The notes beneath the pieces were generated by a model, which worked only from the letters and a program-made list of their open reading frames with translations, was not told the origin of the DNA and did no database searches. From the NCBI RefSeq assembly GCF_001043915.1, contig NZ_LABX01000217.1, positions 1 to 53,394 of the forward strand: a DNA stretch of 53,394 nucleotides. Reading direction: 5' to 3'. Shown one piece after another: positions 24,700 through 33,226 of the stretch (position 1 is the first letter of the stretch; every line of letters starts with the position of its first letter). The stretch comes from Methylobacterium aquaticum (lineage in GTDB: Bacteria > Pseudomonadota > Alphaproteobacteria > Rhizobiales > Beijerinckiaceae). The translations under genes were made by a program, and so were the position numbers.

Positions 24700-26063
24700 G
24701 CGGGGCCGGACCGGGGACGGAGCGGGACGCCGCGACCGAGGACGTCGCGTCGCTCCATCGCCGCATCGCCAAACTGGAGCGCATCAACGCCGCCCTGATG
24801 TCCCAGGTCGAGCGCACGATGGACCAGCGCGGCAGCGCCTATTCCCTGTTCCAGACCGCCATCACCCTCGAGGGCCAGGTCCGCTCCCGCACCGAGGAGC
24901 TGACGGCGCTGATGCGCAGCCTGGAGCGCTCGAACCAGGACCTCACCGCGGCCAAGGAGGAGGCCGAGCGCGCCAACCGGTCGAAGACCCGCTTCCTCGC
25001 CGCCGCGAGCCACGACCTGCTCCAGCCCCTCAACGCCGCGCGGCTGTCGATCTCGGCTCTCGCCGACATGCGGATGGGGCCGGAGCAGCGGGTCATCGTC
25101 GGCCAGGTCGAGCGCGGGTTGCAGACCATCGAGGACCTGATCAAGACCCTGCTCGACATCTCGAAGCTCGATGCCGGGCTGATCCATCCGGTGGTGCGCC
25201 CGGTGCGGGTGGCCGACGTGCTGGAGAGCATCGAGGCGAGCTTCGGGCCGCTTGCCGCCCGCAAGGGCCTGCGCCTCTCGGTGCGTGGCGGCCGGGTCTG
25301 GGTGGCGAGCGACCTGGTGCTGCTCCAGCGCATCCTCCAGAACCTGGTCTCGAACGCGATCCGCTACACCGCCGCCGGCGGCGTGCTGGTGGCGGCCAGG
25401 AAGCGGGGGGGCGGGATCCGGATCGACGTGGTCGATTCCGGTTCCGGCATCCCGCCGGACGAGCAGGAGCTGATCTTCGAGGAATTCCACCGCGGCGGGC
25501 GCGAGAGCGTCGACGGCGAGATCGCGCTCGGCCTCGGCCTGTCGATCGTGCGCCGCTCGGCCCAGGCCCTCGGCCACGCCCTGAGCCTCGAATCCCGGGT
25601 CGGCCACGGCTCGCGCTTCAGCCTGCATCTCGAACCATGCGCCCCCGTGCCGCCCCGCCCGGCGCCCTCGCTGGTGCCGCCGACCAGCCTGACGGGGGCG
25701 CGCATCGCGCTGATCGAGAACGACAAGGCGGCGTTGGAGGCGCTGGCGCGGCTCTTCCATGGCTGGGACGCCAACGCCTTCGCGGCGCGCGACCATCTGA
25801 GCCTGGTGCGGCTGCTCGGCACGACCTGGTGCCCCGACGTCGTCGTCGCCGATTTCCACCTCGACGGCGGCGCCTGCGGCCTCGACACCGTGGAATGGCT
25901 GCGCTCCGTCCACGGCCACGACATCCCGGCGGTCATCACCACCGCCGACCACTCGTCCGAGGTCGAGGCGCGGGTGCGGGCGACGCGCTGCGAGCTGGTC
26001 CACAAGCCGCTGAAGCCCGCCCAATTGCGGGCGCTGCTCGCCCATCTGCTCAGCCGGGGCTGA
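24696..26063 (+). CDS. Soluble hybrid histidine kinase coupled to the FIST protein
   Basis: 455 residues from a GTG overlapping the FIST stop (GTGA). There is no transmembrane segment. An N-terminal coiled coil (HRRIAKLERINAALMSQVER, then EELTALMRSLERSNQDLTAA) leads to HisKA with the phospho-histidine in AAASHDLLQPLNAARLS. HATPase motifs are NLVSNAIRYTAAGG, DVVDSGSGIPPDEQELIFEEF in pieces, and LGLGLSIVRRSAQALGH. The C-terminal receiver has its Asp in DVVVADFHLDGGACGLD and its Lys in LVHKPLKPAQL. The layout matches the NahK/ErcS'-type cytoplasmic kinases. Ligand sensing is presumably supplied by the FIST protein. The NarL-type regulator encoded divergently is the likely output. Confidence 0.9.
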   Translation: MSGAGPGTERDAATEDVASLHRRIAKLERINAALMSQVERTMDQRGSAYSLFQTAITLEGQVRSRTEELTALMRSLERSNQDLTAAKEEAERANRSKTRFLAAASHDLLQPLNAARLSISALADMRMGPEQRVIVGQVERGLQTIEDLIKTLLDISKLDAGLIHPVVRPVRVADVLESIEASFGPLAARKGLRLSVRGGRVWVASDLVLLQRILQNLVSNAIRYTAAGGVLVAARKRGGGIRIDVVDSGSGIPPDEQELIFEEFHRGGRESVDGEIALGLGLSIVRRSAQALGHALSLESRVGHGSRFSLHLEPCAPVPPRPAPSLVPPTSLTGARIALIENDKAALEALARLFHGWDANAFAARDHLSLVRLLGTTWCPDVVVADFHLDGGACGLDTVEWLRSVHGHDIPAVITTADHSSEVEARVRATRCELVHKPLKPAQLRALLAHLLSRG

Positions 26064-26389
26064 TCCGCAGCGCCCACCTCTCTCCCAAGCCTGTCCGGGG
26101 TCGGCCGCCGCCGAATGTCGATCGTTCGCCTCGCCCGGACGGGCACGGTCGTGCCGGGAGACTTCACCTGCGCCGACCGGGATGCCGATCCGCGGTTCGA
26201 CGACGTCACGCGCTGGCCGGACCTTTTGATGGCCGTTGGGGCAGCCGATCCGGAGGGTGGCTCCCGCCTCGCCGTCCGCGGCGATGCACGGGCCTTGTGG
26301 CTGATGATCGTCGAGCATGGACGGTGCTGCCGGTCGGCATCGTCCAGGCGATGGGGGTACGGCGTCGGCATCCTGGCGGCGGCCCAGGC
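26064..26389. other. Spacer between hybrid kinase and TetR gene
   Basis: 326 bases between convergent genes. A 94-codon plus-strand frame starting at 26115 exists, but it has no ribosome binding site that I can see, no recognisable motif, and its end overlaps the TetR gene. I therefore do not call it. No clear terminator hairpin was found. Confidence 0.4.
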
Positions 26390-26974
26390 TCACGCCTGAG
26401 GGCGGGTCACCGCGCCGAGCACCTGCACGGCGCCGTCGATCGCCTCGCGCATCGCGGCCTCGTCCCAGTGCACGCGGGCGAGCACGTAGCCGCCCTCGAC
26501 CACCGCGATCAGCACCGCCGCCAGGCCGGCGGGCGCGACACCCGGGAGTAGGCGCCCGGCGGCCTCCGCCTCCTCCAGGCTCGCCCGCAGGCAATCCTGG
26601 ATCCGGCCGACATAGGCCGCGACCGGCTCGCGCAGGGATGGCTCCTCCATGGCGGCTTCGTTGGCCAGCCGCGCGAGACGGCAGCCGCGCAGGGCCTGCC
26701 GCTCGCGGGTGAGATAGGCGCGGACGCGGTCGAGGGGCGGGGTCCCGGGCGCGAACAGCGCGTCGATCACCGCGATCTCCTCCTCGGCCATCTCGGCGAG
26801 CGCCGCGGCCGCCACCTCCCGCTTGCCGGGGAAGTGATGGTAGAGGCTGCCCTGGCCGGCGCCGCTGCGCGCCAGCACGTCCCGCGGGCTCGTCGCCTCG
26901 TAGCCGCGCTCCCAGAGCAGCGCCTTCGCCGCCGCGACGATCGCTTCCCGCTTCGATGATCCCTGCCGCGCCAA
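26390..26974 (-). CDS. TetR/AcrR family transcriptional regulator
   Basis: 194 residues from a TTG (LARQGSSKREAIVAAAKALL) with a GAGAGG ribosome binding site about seven bases upstream; no ATG is available near the family start. The N-terminal helix-turn-helix is clear (GYEATSPRDVLARSGAGQGSLYHHFPGKREV, seen as GYEATSPRDVL, SGAGQGSLYHHF). The ligand-binding part has ALRGCRLARLANEAAM and EGGYVLARVHWD, as in the LmrA/YxaF-like branch. It lies 113 bases downstream of the tautomerase gene on the same strand; a near-palindromic TACTAGTA site upstream of that gene is its probable operator. The ligand is unknown. Confidence 0.87.
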   Translation of the reverse strand: MARQGSSKREAIVAAAKALLWERGYEATSPRDVLARSGAGQGSLYHHFPGKREVAAAALAEMAEEEIAVIDALFAPGTPPLDRVRAYLTRERQALRGCRLARLANEAAMEEPSLREPVAAYVGRIQDCLRASLEEAEAAGRLLPGVAPAGLAAVLIAVVEGGYVLARVHWDEAAMREAIDGAVQVLGAVTRPQA

Positions 26975-27087
26975 CGCCGTGCCTCTCGCCTCTCTCCAAG
27001 GCTGCCTGGAGATCCGCGACAGTCTCGTCGTCGGACAGCCTTGTGCCGGAGGCGGTATGCCGCGAAGCCATCCCTCCGGCCAGAGCC

Positions 27088-27495
27088 TCAGGCCGTGGCC
27101 GCCAGATGGGGCGGGGCGGCATCGGCGTAGTGGGCGATGCCGTTGCCGAAGGACCAGTTCTCGCGCGCGGTCTCGACCAGGGTCACGAACACGTCCTCCG
27201 GCCGCAATCCGGCGCCGGTGAGATTCGCGGCCATGGCCGCGAACAACGCCTTCTTCTGCGCGACGCTGCGCCCGGTCGAGAGGTGGATCTGCACGATCAC
27301 CAGATCGTCGCTGCGGACGACACCGAGATAGCCGGGATCGTAGATGACGTCGTCGAAACCGTGTGAGACGATCTGGAACCGGTCGTCGGCCGGCACGCCG
27401 ATGCTGCCGACAAGGGCGGCATGGATGGCGTCGGCAATGGCGCGCCGCTCGGCGGCGGAGCGTTCGCGCTTCAGGGTGATGGTGACGAGGGGCAT
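27088..27495 (-). CDS. Tautomerase superfamily protein
   Basis: 135 residues beginning MPLVTITLKRERSAAERRAI. After removal of Met the N-terminal Pro-1 is the catalytic base of the 4-oxalocrotonate tautomerase/malonate semialdehyde decarboxylase superfamily. Other family traits are SHGFDDVIYDPGYLGVVRSD, VIVQIHLSTGRSVAQKKALF in part, and EDVFVTLVETARENWSFGNG, with a conserved Glu and Trp in the C-terminal half. The length is about twice that of small 4-OT subunits and matches the longer cis-CaaD/MSAD-like group. The natural substrate is unknown. Probably regulated by the TetR protein encoded just behind it. Confidence 0.88.
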   Translation of the reverse strand: MPLVTITLKRERSAAERRAIADAIHAALVGSIGVPADDRFQIVSHGFDDVIYDPGYLGVVRSDDLVIVQIHLSTGRSVAQKKALFAAMAANLTGAGLRPEDVFVTLVETARENWSFGNGIAHYADAAPPHLAATA

Positions 27496-27540
27496 GGGAG
27501 GATCTCCGCGGCTGCCCGAGCAGCCGCGATCGTTTTACTG

Positions 27541-27556
27541 TACCTACTAGTATGTA
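27541..27556. promoter_or_regulatory. Candidate TetR operator upstream of the tautomerase gene
   Basis: TACcTACTAGTAtGTA is a 16-base palindrome with one mismatched pair and a perfect central TACTAGTA. It sits about 45 bases upstream of the tautomerase ATG in a locally AT-rich stretch. Size and symmetry fit TetR-family operators; the TetR gene is adjacent. Confidence 0.55.
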
Positions 27557-27594
27557 TGATAGTGCGGCGCATGCAGACCTGCCCCGCGCCACGC

Positions 27595-28242
27595 TCACCG
27601 TTCCACCAAGACCGTCTCTTGCCGCTCCTGCCAGTGGTGGCGCACCAGTTCCGGATCGGCGTGTTCCTCCGCCGGATAGCCGATGCAGAGATAGGCGATC
27701 AGGCGCCAGGCTGGTGGCACGTCGAGGCTTGCCGTAACCTCCTCGGGACACAGGATCGAGACCCAGCCGACCCCGAAGCCATGGCTGCGCGCCGCGAGCC
27801 AGACGGTGTGGATGGCGGTGACGACGGAGTAGCGCAGCATCTCCGGCATGGTGACGCGGCCGAGGCCGTGGCCCGCCCCCGTCGCCTCATCGCAGAACAC
27901 CGCGAGATGCACCGGCGCCTCGTGCAGGCCCGCGAGCTTGAGGCTCCGGTAGGCGCTCGCCCGCGCATCGTCGTAGGCCGCCGCCGCCGCGTCGTTGCAG
28001 CGGGCGAAGCTTGCCGCGACAGCGGCGCGCCGCTCGGGGGACGAGACCCGCACGAAGCGCCAGGGCTGGCTGTTGCCGACCGACGGGCTGAGGCCCGCGA
28101 GCGACAGGCAGTCCCGGAGCGCCTCCTCCGGGACCGGATCGGTCCGGAAGCGCCGCACGTCGCGGCGCCAGGCGATCAGCTCCGCGAAACGGGCCCGGAA
28201 CGCCGCGTCGAAAGCCGGGGTCCCGGTCGCCGGCAGGATCAT
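27595..28242 (-). CDS. bluB: 5,6-dimethylbenzimidazole synthase
   Basis: 215 residues. BluB cleaves reduced FMN with O2 to form the lower ligand of vitamin B12. The nitroreductase fold is specialised as in Sinorhizobium BluB: RRDVRRFRTDPVPEE contains the conserved Asp (D32 in S. meliloti), with SPSVGNSQPWRFV, YRSLKLAGLHEAPVHLAVFCD, YSVVTAIHTVWLAARSHGFG and GVGWVSI bearing the conserved Ser (S167). The C-terminus ends near HHWQERQETVL, as in BluB. The ATG overlaps the gdh stop by four bases (ATGA), so translation is coupled to the glutamate dehydrogenase gene rather than to a cob operon. Cobalamin-dependent enzymes in this window are MutA/B and QueG. Confidence 0.88.
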   Translation of the reverse strand: MILPATGTPAFDAAFRARFAELIAWRRDVRRFRTDPVPEEALRDCLSLAGLSPSVGNSQPWRFVRVSSPERRAAVAASFARCNDAAAAAYDDARASAYRSLKLAGLHEAPVHLAVFCDEATGAGHGLGRVTMPEMLRYSVVTAIHTVWLAARSHGFGVGWVSILCPEEVTASLDVPPAWRLIAYLCIGYPAEEHADPELVRHHWQERQETVLVER

Positions 28243-31200
28243 GGCCGCGCCAGATCCCCGAGCAGGCTCGCCGCCACCGAGACCTTCGAGACCGTGAGGC
28301 CCGAGGCGGCGATCGCCGCGACCGCGGTGCGGATGCGGGCGAGCGAGGCGCCGCGGGCCTGGCTCCACGCCTCGACCGCGGCGGCTCCTTCGGCATCGAA
28401 GGCGGCGGCCTCGGCGGTGAGAGCCCGGTGGGCGCTGGCGATGCCGGAAACCGCGCGCTCCAGCGCGATCCGGTCGAAGGTGTCGGCCACCGGCACCGCC
28501 CGGGCGGCCGCCGCGAGGGCGTTGAGGCGGAAGAGGTCGGCGAGCGCGAAGTGGGTCGCGGCGATCGCCGCCGGCGGGCGCCCGGTCGCCTCGGCCACCT
28601 GGACGATGTCCGGCGCGGCCCCGAGTTCGCTCAGCGCGGCGAGGCGGAAGGCCAGGGCCTCCGGCACGCCGTGATCGACGAGAGCCCGGATGCGCCGGGT
28701 CAACGCCTCGGCGGCGGCCGGGGGGAGGGCGCCCGGCAGGGCGGCGGAGACCGCCGCGATACCGTCGCGGTAGCGCTGCACCGCCGCCTCGATCCCGCCG
28801 GGGGCGGCCTCGCCGTTGCGGATGAACCAGACCATGCGCTGGCGCAGGAGGTCCTGCAACTCGGCGTAGAGGGCGAGCTGCTGGTCGCCGGCAATCGCGC
28901 CGTCGAGCCCGTCCACCGCCTTGTTGAGGTCGATCAACCCGAAGGCGTCGCGGGTCACCGCATAGGCGGCGGCGATGGCGGGAGCCTCGGCCCCGGTCTC
29001 GTCGGACAGCCGGCTGACCAGGGTCGGCCCGCCACGGTTGACGATCGCGTTGGCGAGACTCGTGGCGATGATCTCCCGGCGCAGGCGGTGGCCCTGCACC
29101 GCATCGGGGTAGCGCGCCACCAGCACGGGCGGGAAGGAGCGCTCCAGCTCCCGGGCGAGGTAGGGGTCGTCCGGCACCGCGGAAGCGAGGAGCGCGTCCT
29201 TGAGCGAGAGCTTGGCGTAGGCGAGCAACACCGCCAGTTCCGGCCGGGTGAGGCCCTCGCCGCCCTGCGCCCGTTCGGCCAGAGCCGAATCCGAGGGCAA
29301 GAACTCGACGCTGCGGTCGAGGCGTCCGTCGGCCTCCAGGCCCTGCATCAGCCGGGAGGCGAAGCCGGTCTCGGTCGCGGCCGAGCGCTGGGCCAGCGAC
29401 AGGGCCAGGGTCTGGAGCTGGTTGTTGCGGAGCACCAGATCGGCCACCGCCTCGGTCATGCCGGAAAGGAGCGCGTTGCGGCTCTCCGGGCTCAGGCGCC
29501 CGTCGCGCTCAGGGGTCGCCAGCGCGATCTTGATGTTGACCTCGACGTCCGAGGTGTTGACGCCGGCCGAGTTATCGATGGCGTCGGTGTTGAGGCGCAC
29601 GCCGCGGCGCGCCGCCTCGATCCGGCCGCGCTGGGTGAGACCCAGATTGGCGCCCTCGCCGACGACCCGGGCACGCAGCTCAGGCCCGGTGATGCGGATC
29701 GCATCGTTCGCCCGATCGCCGGCCTCGTCGTCGCTCTCGGTCGTGGCCCGCACATAGGTGCCGATGCCGCCGAACCACAGAAGGTCGACCGGCGCCCGCA
29801 GGATCGCCTGCATCACCTCCGCGGGCGTCGCCTCGTCGCGGTCGAGGCCGAGGCGGGCGCGGATCTGGGCTGAGAGCGGCACGGTCTTGGCCTGCCGCGA
29901 GAACACCCCGCCGCCGGGCGAGATTTTTTGCCGGTCGTAATCGGCCCAGGACGAGCGGGGCAGATCGAACAGGCGCTTGCGCTCGGCGTGAGACGCGGCC
30001 GGATCGGGATCGGGATCGAGGAAAATGTCGCGGTGGTCGAAGGCGGCGACGAGCTTCAGGCAGCGCGAGAGCAGCATGCCGTTGCCGAACACGTCGCCCG
30101 ACATGTCGCCGACGCCCGCCACCGTGATCGGCTCGGCCTGGATGTCGATGTCGACCTCGCGGAAATGGCGCTTCACCGCCTCCCAGGCGCCGCGGGCGGT
30201 GATGCCCATCTGCTTGTGGTCGTAGCCCTGGCTGCCGCCCGACGCGAAGGCGTCGCCGAGCCAGTGACGCGCCTCAAGCGACAGGGCGTTGGCGACGTCC
30301 GAGAAGGTGGCGGTGCCCTTGTCGGCGGCGACCACCAGATAGGCGTCGTCGTCGTCGTGCCGGACGGTCGCGGGCGGCGGCACGATCGTGCCGTCGACGA
30401 TGTTGTCGGTGAGGGAGAGGAGCGTGCGGATGAAGATCCGGTAGCTCTCGGTGCCCTCCTGCATCCACGCCTGCCGGTCGGACGGCGGCGGCAGGCGCTT
30501 GGGGAAGAACCCGCCCTTGGCGCCCACCGGTACGATCACGGCGTTCTTGACCTGCTGTGCCTTGACGAGGCCGAGCACCTCGGTCCGGAAGTCCTCCGGC
30601 CGGTCCGACCAGCGCAGGCCGCCCCGGGCGATGTAGCCGAAGCGCAGATGCACGCCCTCGACGCGGGGTGAATAGACGAAGATCTCGAAGAGCGGGCGCG
30701 GCAGCGGCATCCCGTCGACCTTCGCGCAGCGGAACTTGAACGCGATGGTCTCCGGCGGCAGGCCGTTGCGGCCGACCTGGAAGAAGTTGGTGCGCTGCGC
30801 CGCCTCCACCAGGTTGACGAAGCGGCGCAGGATCCGGTCCTCGTCGAGGCTGGTGACCCCGGCCAGATCCGCCTCGATCTCGGACCGCACAGTCTCCTGG
30901 CGCGCGGTCCGGTCGCCGTCGAGGCGGGGGTCGAAGCGGGCATAGAACAGGGCGACGAGGCGCCGGGCGAGGGCGGGATGGCGCGCGAGCGTCGCCGCGA
31001 GGTAATCCTGGCCGTAGCGGATGCGCAATTGGCGCAGGTAGCGGCCGAGCGCCCGCACCAGGGCGACGTCGCGCCAGCCGAGCCCGGCTTCCAGCACCAG
31101 GCGGTGATAGGCGTCGGATTCGGCGAGGTCGCGGGCGAGCGCCAGGAGCGCCGCCTCGACCGGGCCTTCCACCGCCGCCACGTCGACCGGGCCGCCGCCG

Positions 31201-33083
31201 GCGCGCTCCAGCACCATGTCGTGCAGCCAGACCCGGGCGCCGGCGCCCTCGGGCTTGAGGCGGTAGGTGCGCTCGTCGATGACCCGGAAGCCGAGATTCT
31301 CCAGCACCGGCACCCGCTCGGAGAGCGGCAGGGCGGTGCCGCGGGAGAAGACCTTCAGGCCGATCCGCGTGTCGGGGTCGCCGGGACGGCGGAAGAGGTC
31401 GACCGCCCGGGGCTGGCCTTCCGAGATCCGCTCCAGGATGGCGATGTCGGGCAGGGCTTGGGCGCCCGTGTACATCTCGCGGTAGCCGGCCGGGAAGGCG
31501 TCGGCATAGACCGCCGCGAGGCCGCGGGCATCGCCGCCCCGGGCCTCCGCCAGCGCCTCGCGCAAGGAATCCGCCCAGGTGCGGGCGAGACCGGCGATGC
31601 CGGCTTCGAGCGCCGCCGCATCGATCTCCTCGGGCGCGCCCGGCGTCGCCACGATGACGTGGAGGCGGGCGAGCGGCCCCTCGGGATAATCCGGCGCGAT
31701 GGTCGAGAGGCGGCCGCCCAAAGCCTCGGCCAGGTAGGCGCCGATCCGGGCCTGGAGCCGCGCATCGGTGCGGTCCTTCGGCAGGTAGGCGATCAGCGAG
31801 ACGAAGCGGCCGAACTTGTCGGGCCGGGCCAGCACCCGCACCCGCGGCCGGTCGGCGAGCGAGACGATGGCGAGGGCAAAGCGCAGGAGCAGGCCGGGCT
31901 CGATCTGGAACAGGTCGTCGCGCGGATAGGTCTCGAGCACGTGGACGAGGGAGCGCCCGGCATGGCTCGTCGGGTCGAGGCCGGCCTTGGCGAGCACCCT
32001 GGCGATCTTGCGGCGGAGATACGGCACCTCCTCGGCCCGGCTCGCATAGGCGCTGCCGGTGAACAGGCCGACGAGGCGCAGCTCCCCGGACGGGCGCCCG
32101 TCCTCGGCGAACAGCTTGATCGCCACCATGTCGAGATGCGCCTGCCGGCGCACCCGCGCACGCAGGCTCGCCTTGGTGATAAGGAGCGCTTCCGGCCCCT
32201 CCAGGAAGGCGCGGATCTCGGGCGTCACCGCCACCATGGCGTCGCCGCGGCGCAACACCTCGACGGCGGGATCGCGCAGGAGGCCGAGGCCGGTGCCGGG
32301 GATGCCGGCATGGTCGGCCCCGTCCCGGTCGCCGTATTCGCGCAGGCCCAGCAGCACGAAATGCCCGTCGCACAGCCAGTCGAGGAAGGCGCGGGCCTCC
32401 GCCCGTTCCTCCGGCGCCAGGGGGGCGGGGGCAGCGGTATAGGCCGCCGCCGCCGCGGCCAGCCGCTCGACCATCGCCCCGTGATCGGCCGCCGTCACGG
32501 CGACGTCGGCATAGACCCGGGCCAGGCTGGCGACCAGCGTGGCCCGGGCCGCTTCGTCGTCGATGCGGTCGAGATGGACGTGGATGACGCTCTCGCGGGC
32601 CAGCCCTCCGGCGTCGCCGCCGGCTTCCTGCGCCGTCGTCTCGCCGACGACCCGCACCAGGGCGCCGTCCGCGTCGCGCTCGACGCCGAGGATCGGGTGG
32701 GCGACGAGGCGGGGCTGGTAGCCGCGGGCGACGAGGTCGGCCAGGGTCGAATCGAGCAGGAACGGCCGGTTGGCGTTCACCGCCTCCAGCACCGTGAGAT
32801 CGCGCCGGCGCCCGCCCTGCTCCACCTCGATGTCGGAGAGGCGCACCGCGCTGGTCGTGCGGCCGGGCCGCGCCGCGGCGAGATGCGCCCTCGCGGCCAG
32901 TGCCAGCTCGGCCAGGGCTTCGGGCGGATAGGCGGTCAGGTCCTCCGGCGCCACGCGGCCGAAGAGGTCGCGGACGAAGCCGCCGGGTCCCCCCCGGTCC
33001 TCGGCCAAAGCCGCCGCGGCGGCGATCAGGTCGGTGCGGCTGGCTTTCGCTTCGGGGGTCGCGGTCGCGGTCGAGGGTTCCAC
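28239..33083 (-). CDS. gdh: NAD-specific glutamate dehydrogenase, large (180 kDa) type
   Basis: 1614 residues. Oxidatively deaminates glutamate to 2-oxoglutarate and ammonium with NAD, feeding the TCA cycle. The start is a GTG (VEPSTATATPEAK) with a GAGGAAGG ribosome binding site; upstream frame continuation is not family-like. The long N-terminal regulatory part includes FLLDSTLADLVARGYQPRLV and FVSLIAYLPKDR. The catalytic core has EIFVYSPRVEGVHLRFGYIARGGLRWSDR (in pieces), KAQQVKNAVIVPVGAKGGFF with the active-site Lys, GDMSGDVFGNGMLLS, LLWFGGIGTYVRA and EGANLGLTQRGRIE. This is the L_180 family of proteobacteria and actinobacteria. It is coupled to bluB and divergent from an AhpD-like gene. 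Confidence 0.96.
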   Translation of the reverse strand: MEPSTATATPEAKASRTDLIAAAAALAEDRGGPGGFVRDLFGRVAPEDLTAYPPEALAELALAARAHLAAARPGRTTSAVRLSDIEVEQGGRRRDLTVLEAVNANRPFLLDSTLADLVARGYQPRLVAHPILGVERDADGALVRVVGETTAQEAGGDAGGLARESVIHVHLDRIDDEAARATLVASLARVYADVAVTAADHGAMVERLAAAAAAYTAAPAPLAPEERAEARAFLDWLCDGHFVLLGLREYGDRDGADHAGIPGTGLGLLRDPAVEVLRRGDAMVAVTPEIRAFLEGPEALLITKASLRARVRRQAHLDMVAIKLFAEDGRPSGELRLVGLFTGSAYASRAEEVPYLRRKIARVLAKAGLDPTSHAGRSLVHVLETYPRDDLFQIEPGLLLRFALAIVSLADRPRVRVLARPDKFGRFVSLIAYLPKDRTDARLQARIGAYLAEALGGRLSTIAPDYPEGPLARLHVIVATPGAPEEIDAAALEAGIAGLARTWADSLREALAEARGGDARGLAAVYADAFPAGYREMYTGAQALPDIAILERISEGQPRAVDLFRRPGDPDTRIGLKVFSRGTALPLSERVPVLENLGFRVIDERTYRLKPEGAGARVWLHDMVLERAGGGPVDVAAVEGPVEAALLALARDLAESDAYHRLVLEAGLGWRDVALVRALGRYLRQLRIRYGQDYLAATLARHPALARRLVALFYARFDPRLDGDRTARQETVRSEIEADLAGVTSLDEDRILRRFVNLVEAAQRTNFFQVGRNGLPPETIAFKFRCAKVDGMPLPRPLFEIFVYSPRVEGVHLRFGYIARGGLRWSDRPEDFRTEVLGLVKAQQVKNAVIVPVGAKGGFFPKRLPPPSDRQAWMQEGTESYRIFIRTLLSLTDNIVDGTIVPPPATVRHDDDDAYLVVAADKGTATFSDVANALSLEARHWLGDAFASGGSQGYDHKQMGITARGAWEAVKRHFREVDIDIQAEPITVAGVGDMSGDVFGNGMLLSRCLKLVAAFDHRDIFLDPDPDPAASHAERKRLFDLPRSSWADYDRQKISPGGGVFSRQAKTVPLSAQIRARLGLDRDEATPAEVMQAILRAPVDLLWFGGIGTYVRATTESDDEAGDRANDAIRITGPELRARVVGEGANLGLTQRGRIEAARRGVRLNTDAIDNSAGVNTSDVEVNIKIALATPERDGRLSPESRNALLSGMTEAVADLVLRNNQLQTLALSLAQRSAATETGFASRLMQGLEADGRLDRSVEFLPSDSALAERAQGGEGLTRPELAVLLAYAKLSLKDALLASAVPDDPYLARELERSFPPVLVARYPDAVQGHRLRREIIATSLANAIVNRGGPTLVSRLSDETGAEAPAIAAAYAVTRDAFGLIDLNKAVDGLDGAIAGDQQLALYAELQDLLRQRMVWFIRNGEAAPGGIEAAVQRYRDGIAAVSAALPGALPPAAAEALTRRIRALVDHGVPEALAFRLAALSELGAAPDIVQVAEATGRPPAAIAATHFALADLFRLNALAAAARAVPVADTFDRIALERAVSGIASAHRALTAEAAAFDAEGAAAVEAWSQARGASLARIRTAVAAIAASGLTVSKVSVAASLLGDLARP

Positions 33084-33226
33084 GTCTGGCCTTCCTCTTC
33101 TGCTCAGCCTCTGCCGAGGGAGACGACCGGAGCGGTGGCACAGTGAATCGGCCCCGGCAAGCCCGGCCTCGCTTGCGGGCAGCAAACTGCCTATAGCAGA
33201 GGCACGATGACGGGGAGGTCACAGGC

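Noticed and set aside
26115..26399. 94-codon plus-strand frame between the hybrid kinase and TetR genes
   Set aside because: No recognisable domain and no clear ribosome binding site; its end overlaps the convergent TetR gene. Too weak to call.
27595..28242. Generic nitroreductase instead of BluB
   Set aside because: The paired conserved Asp and Ser, the YRSLKL-GL-EAP block and the GVGWVSI block match BluB specifically, so the specific call is preferred, though activity is unproven.
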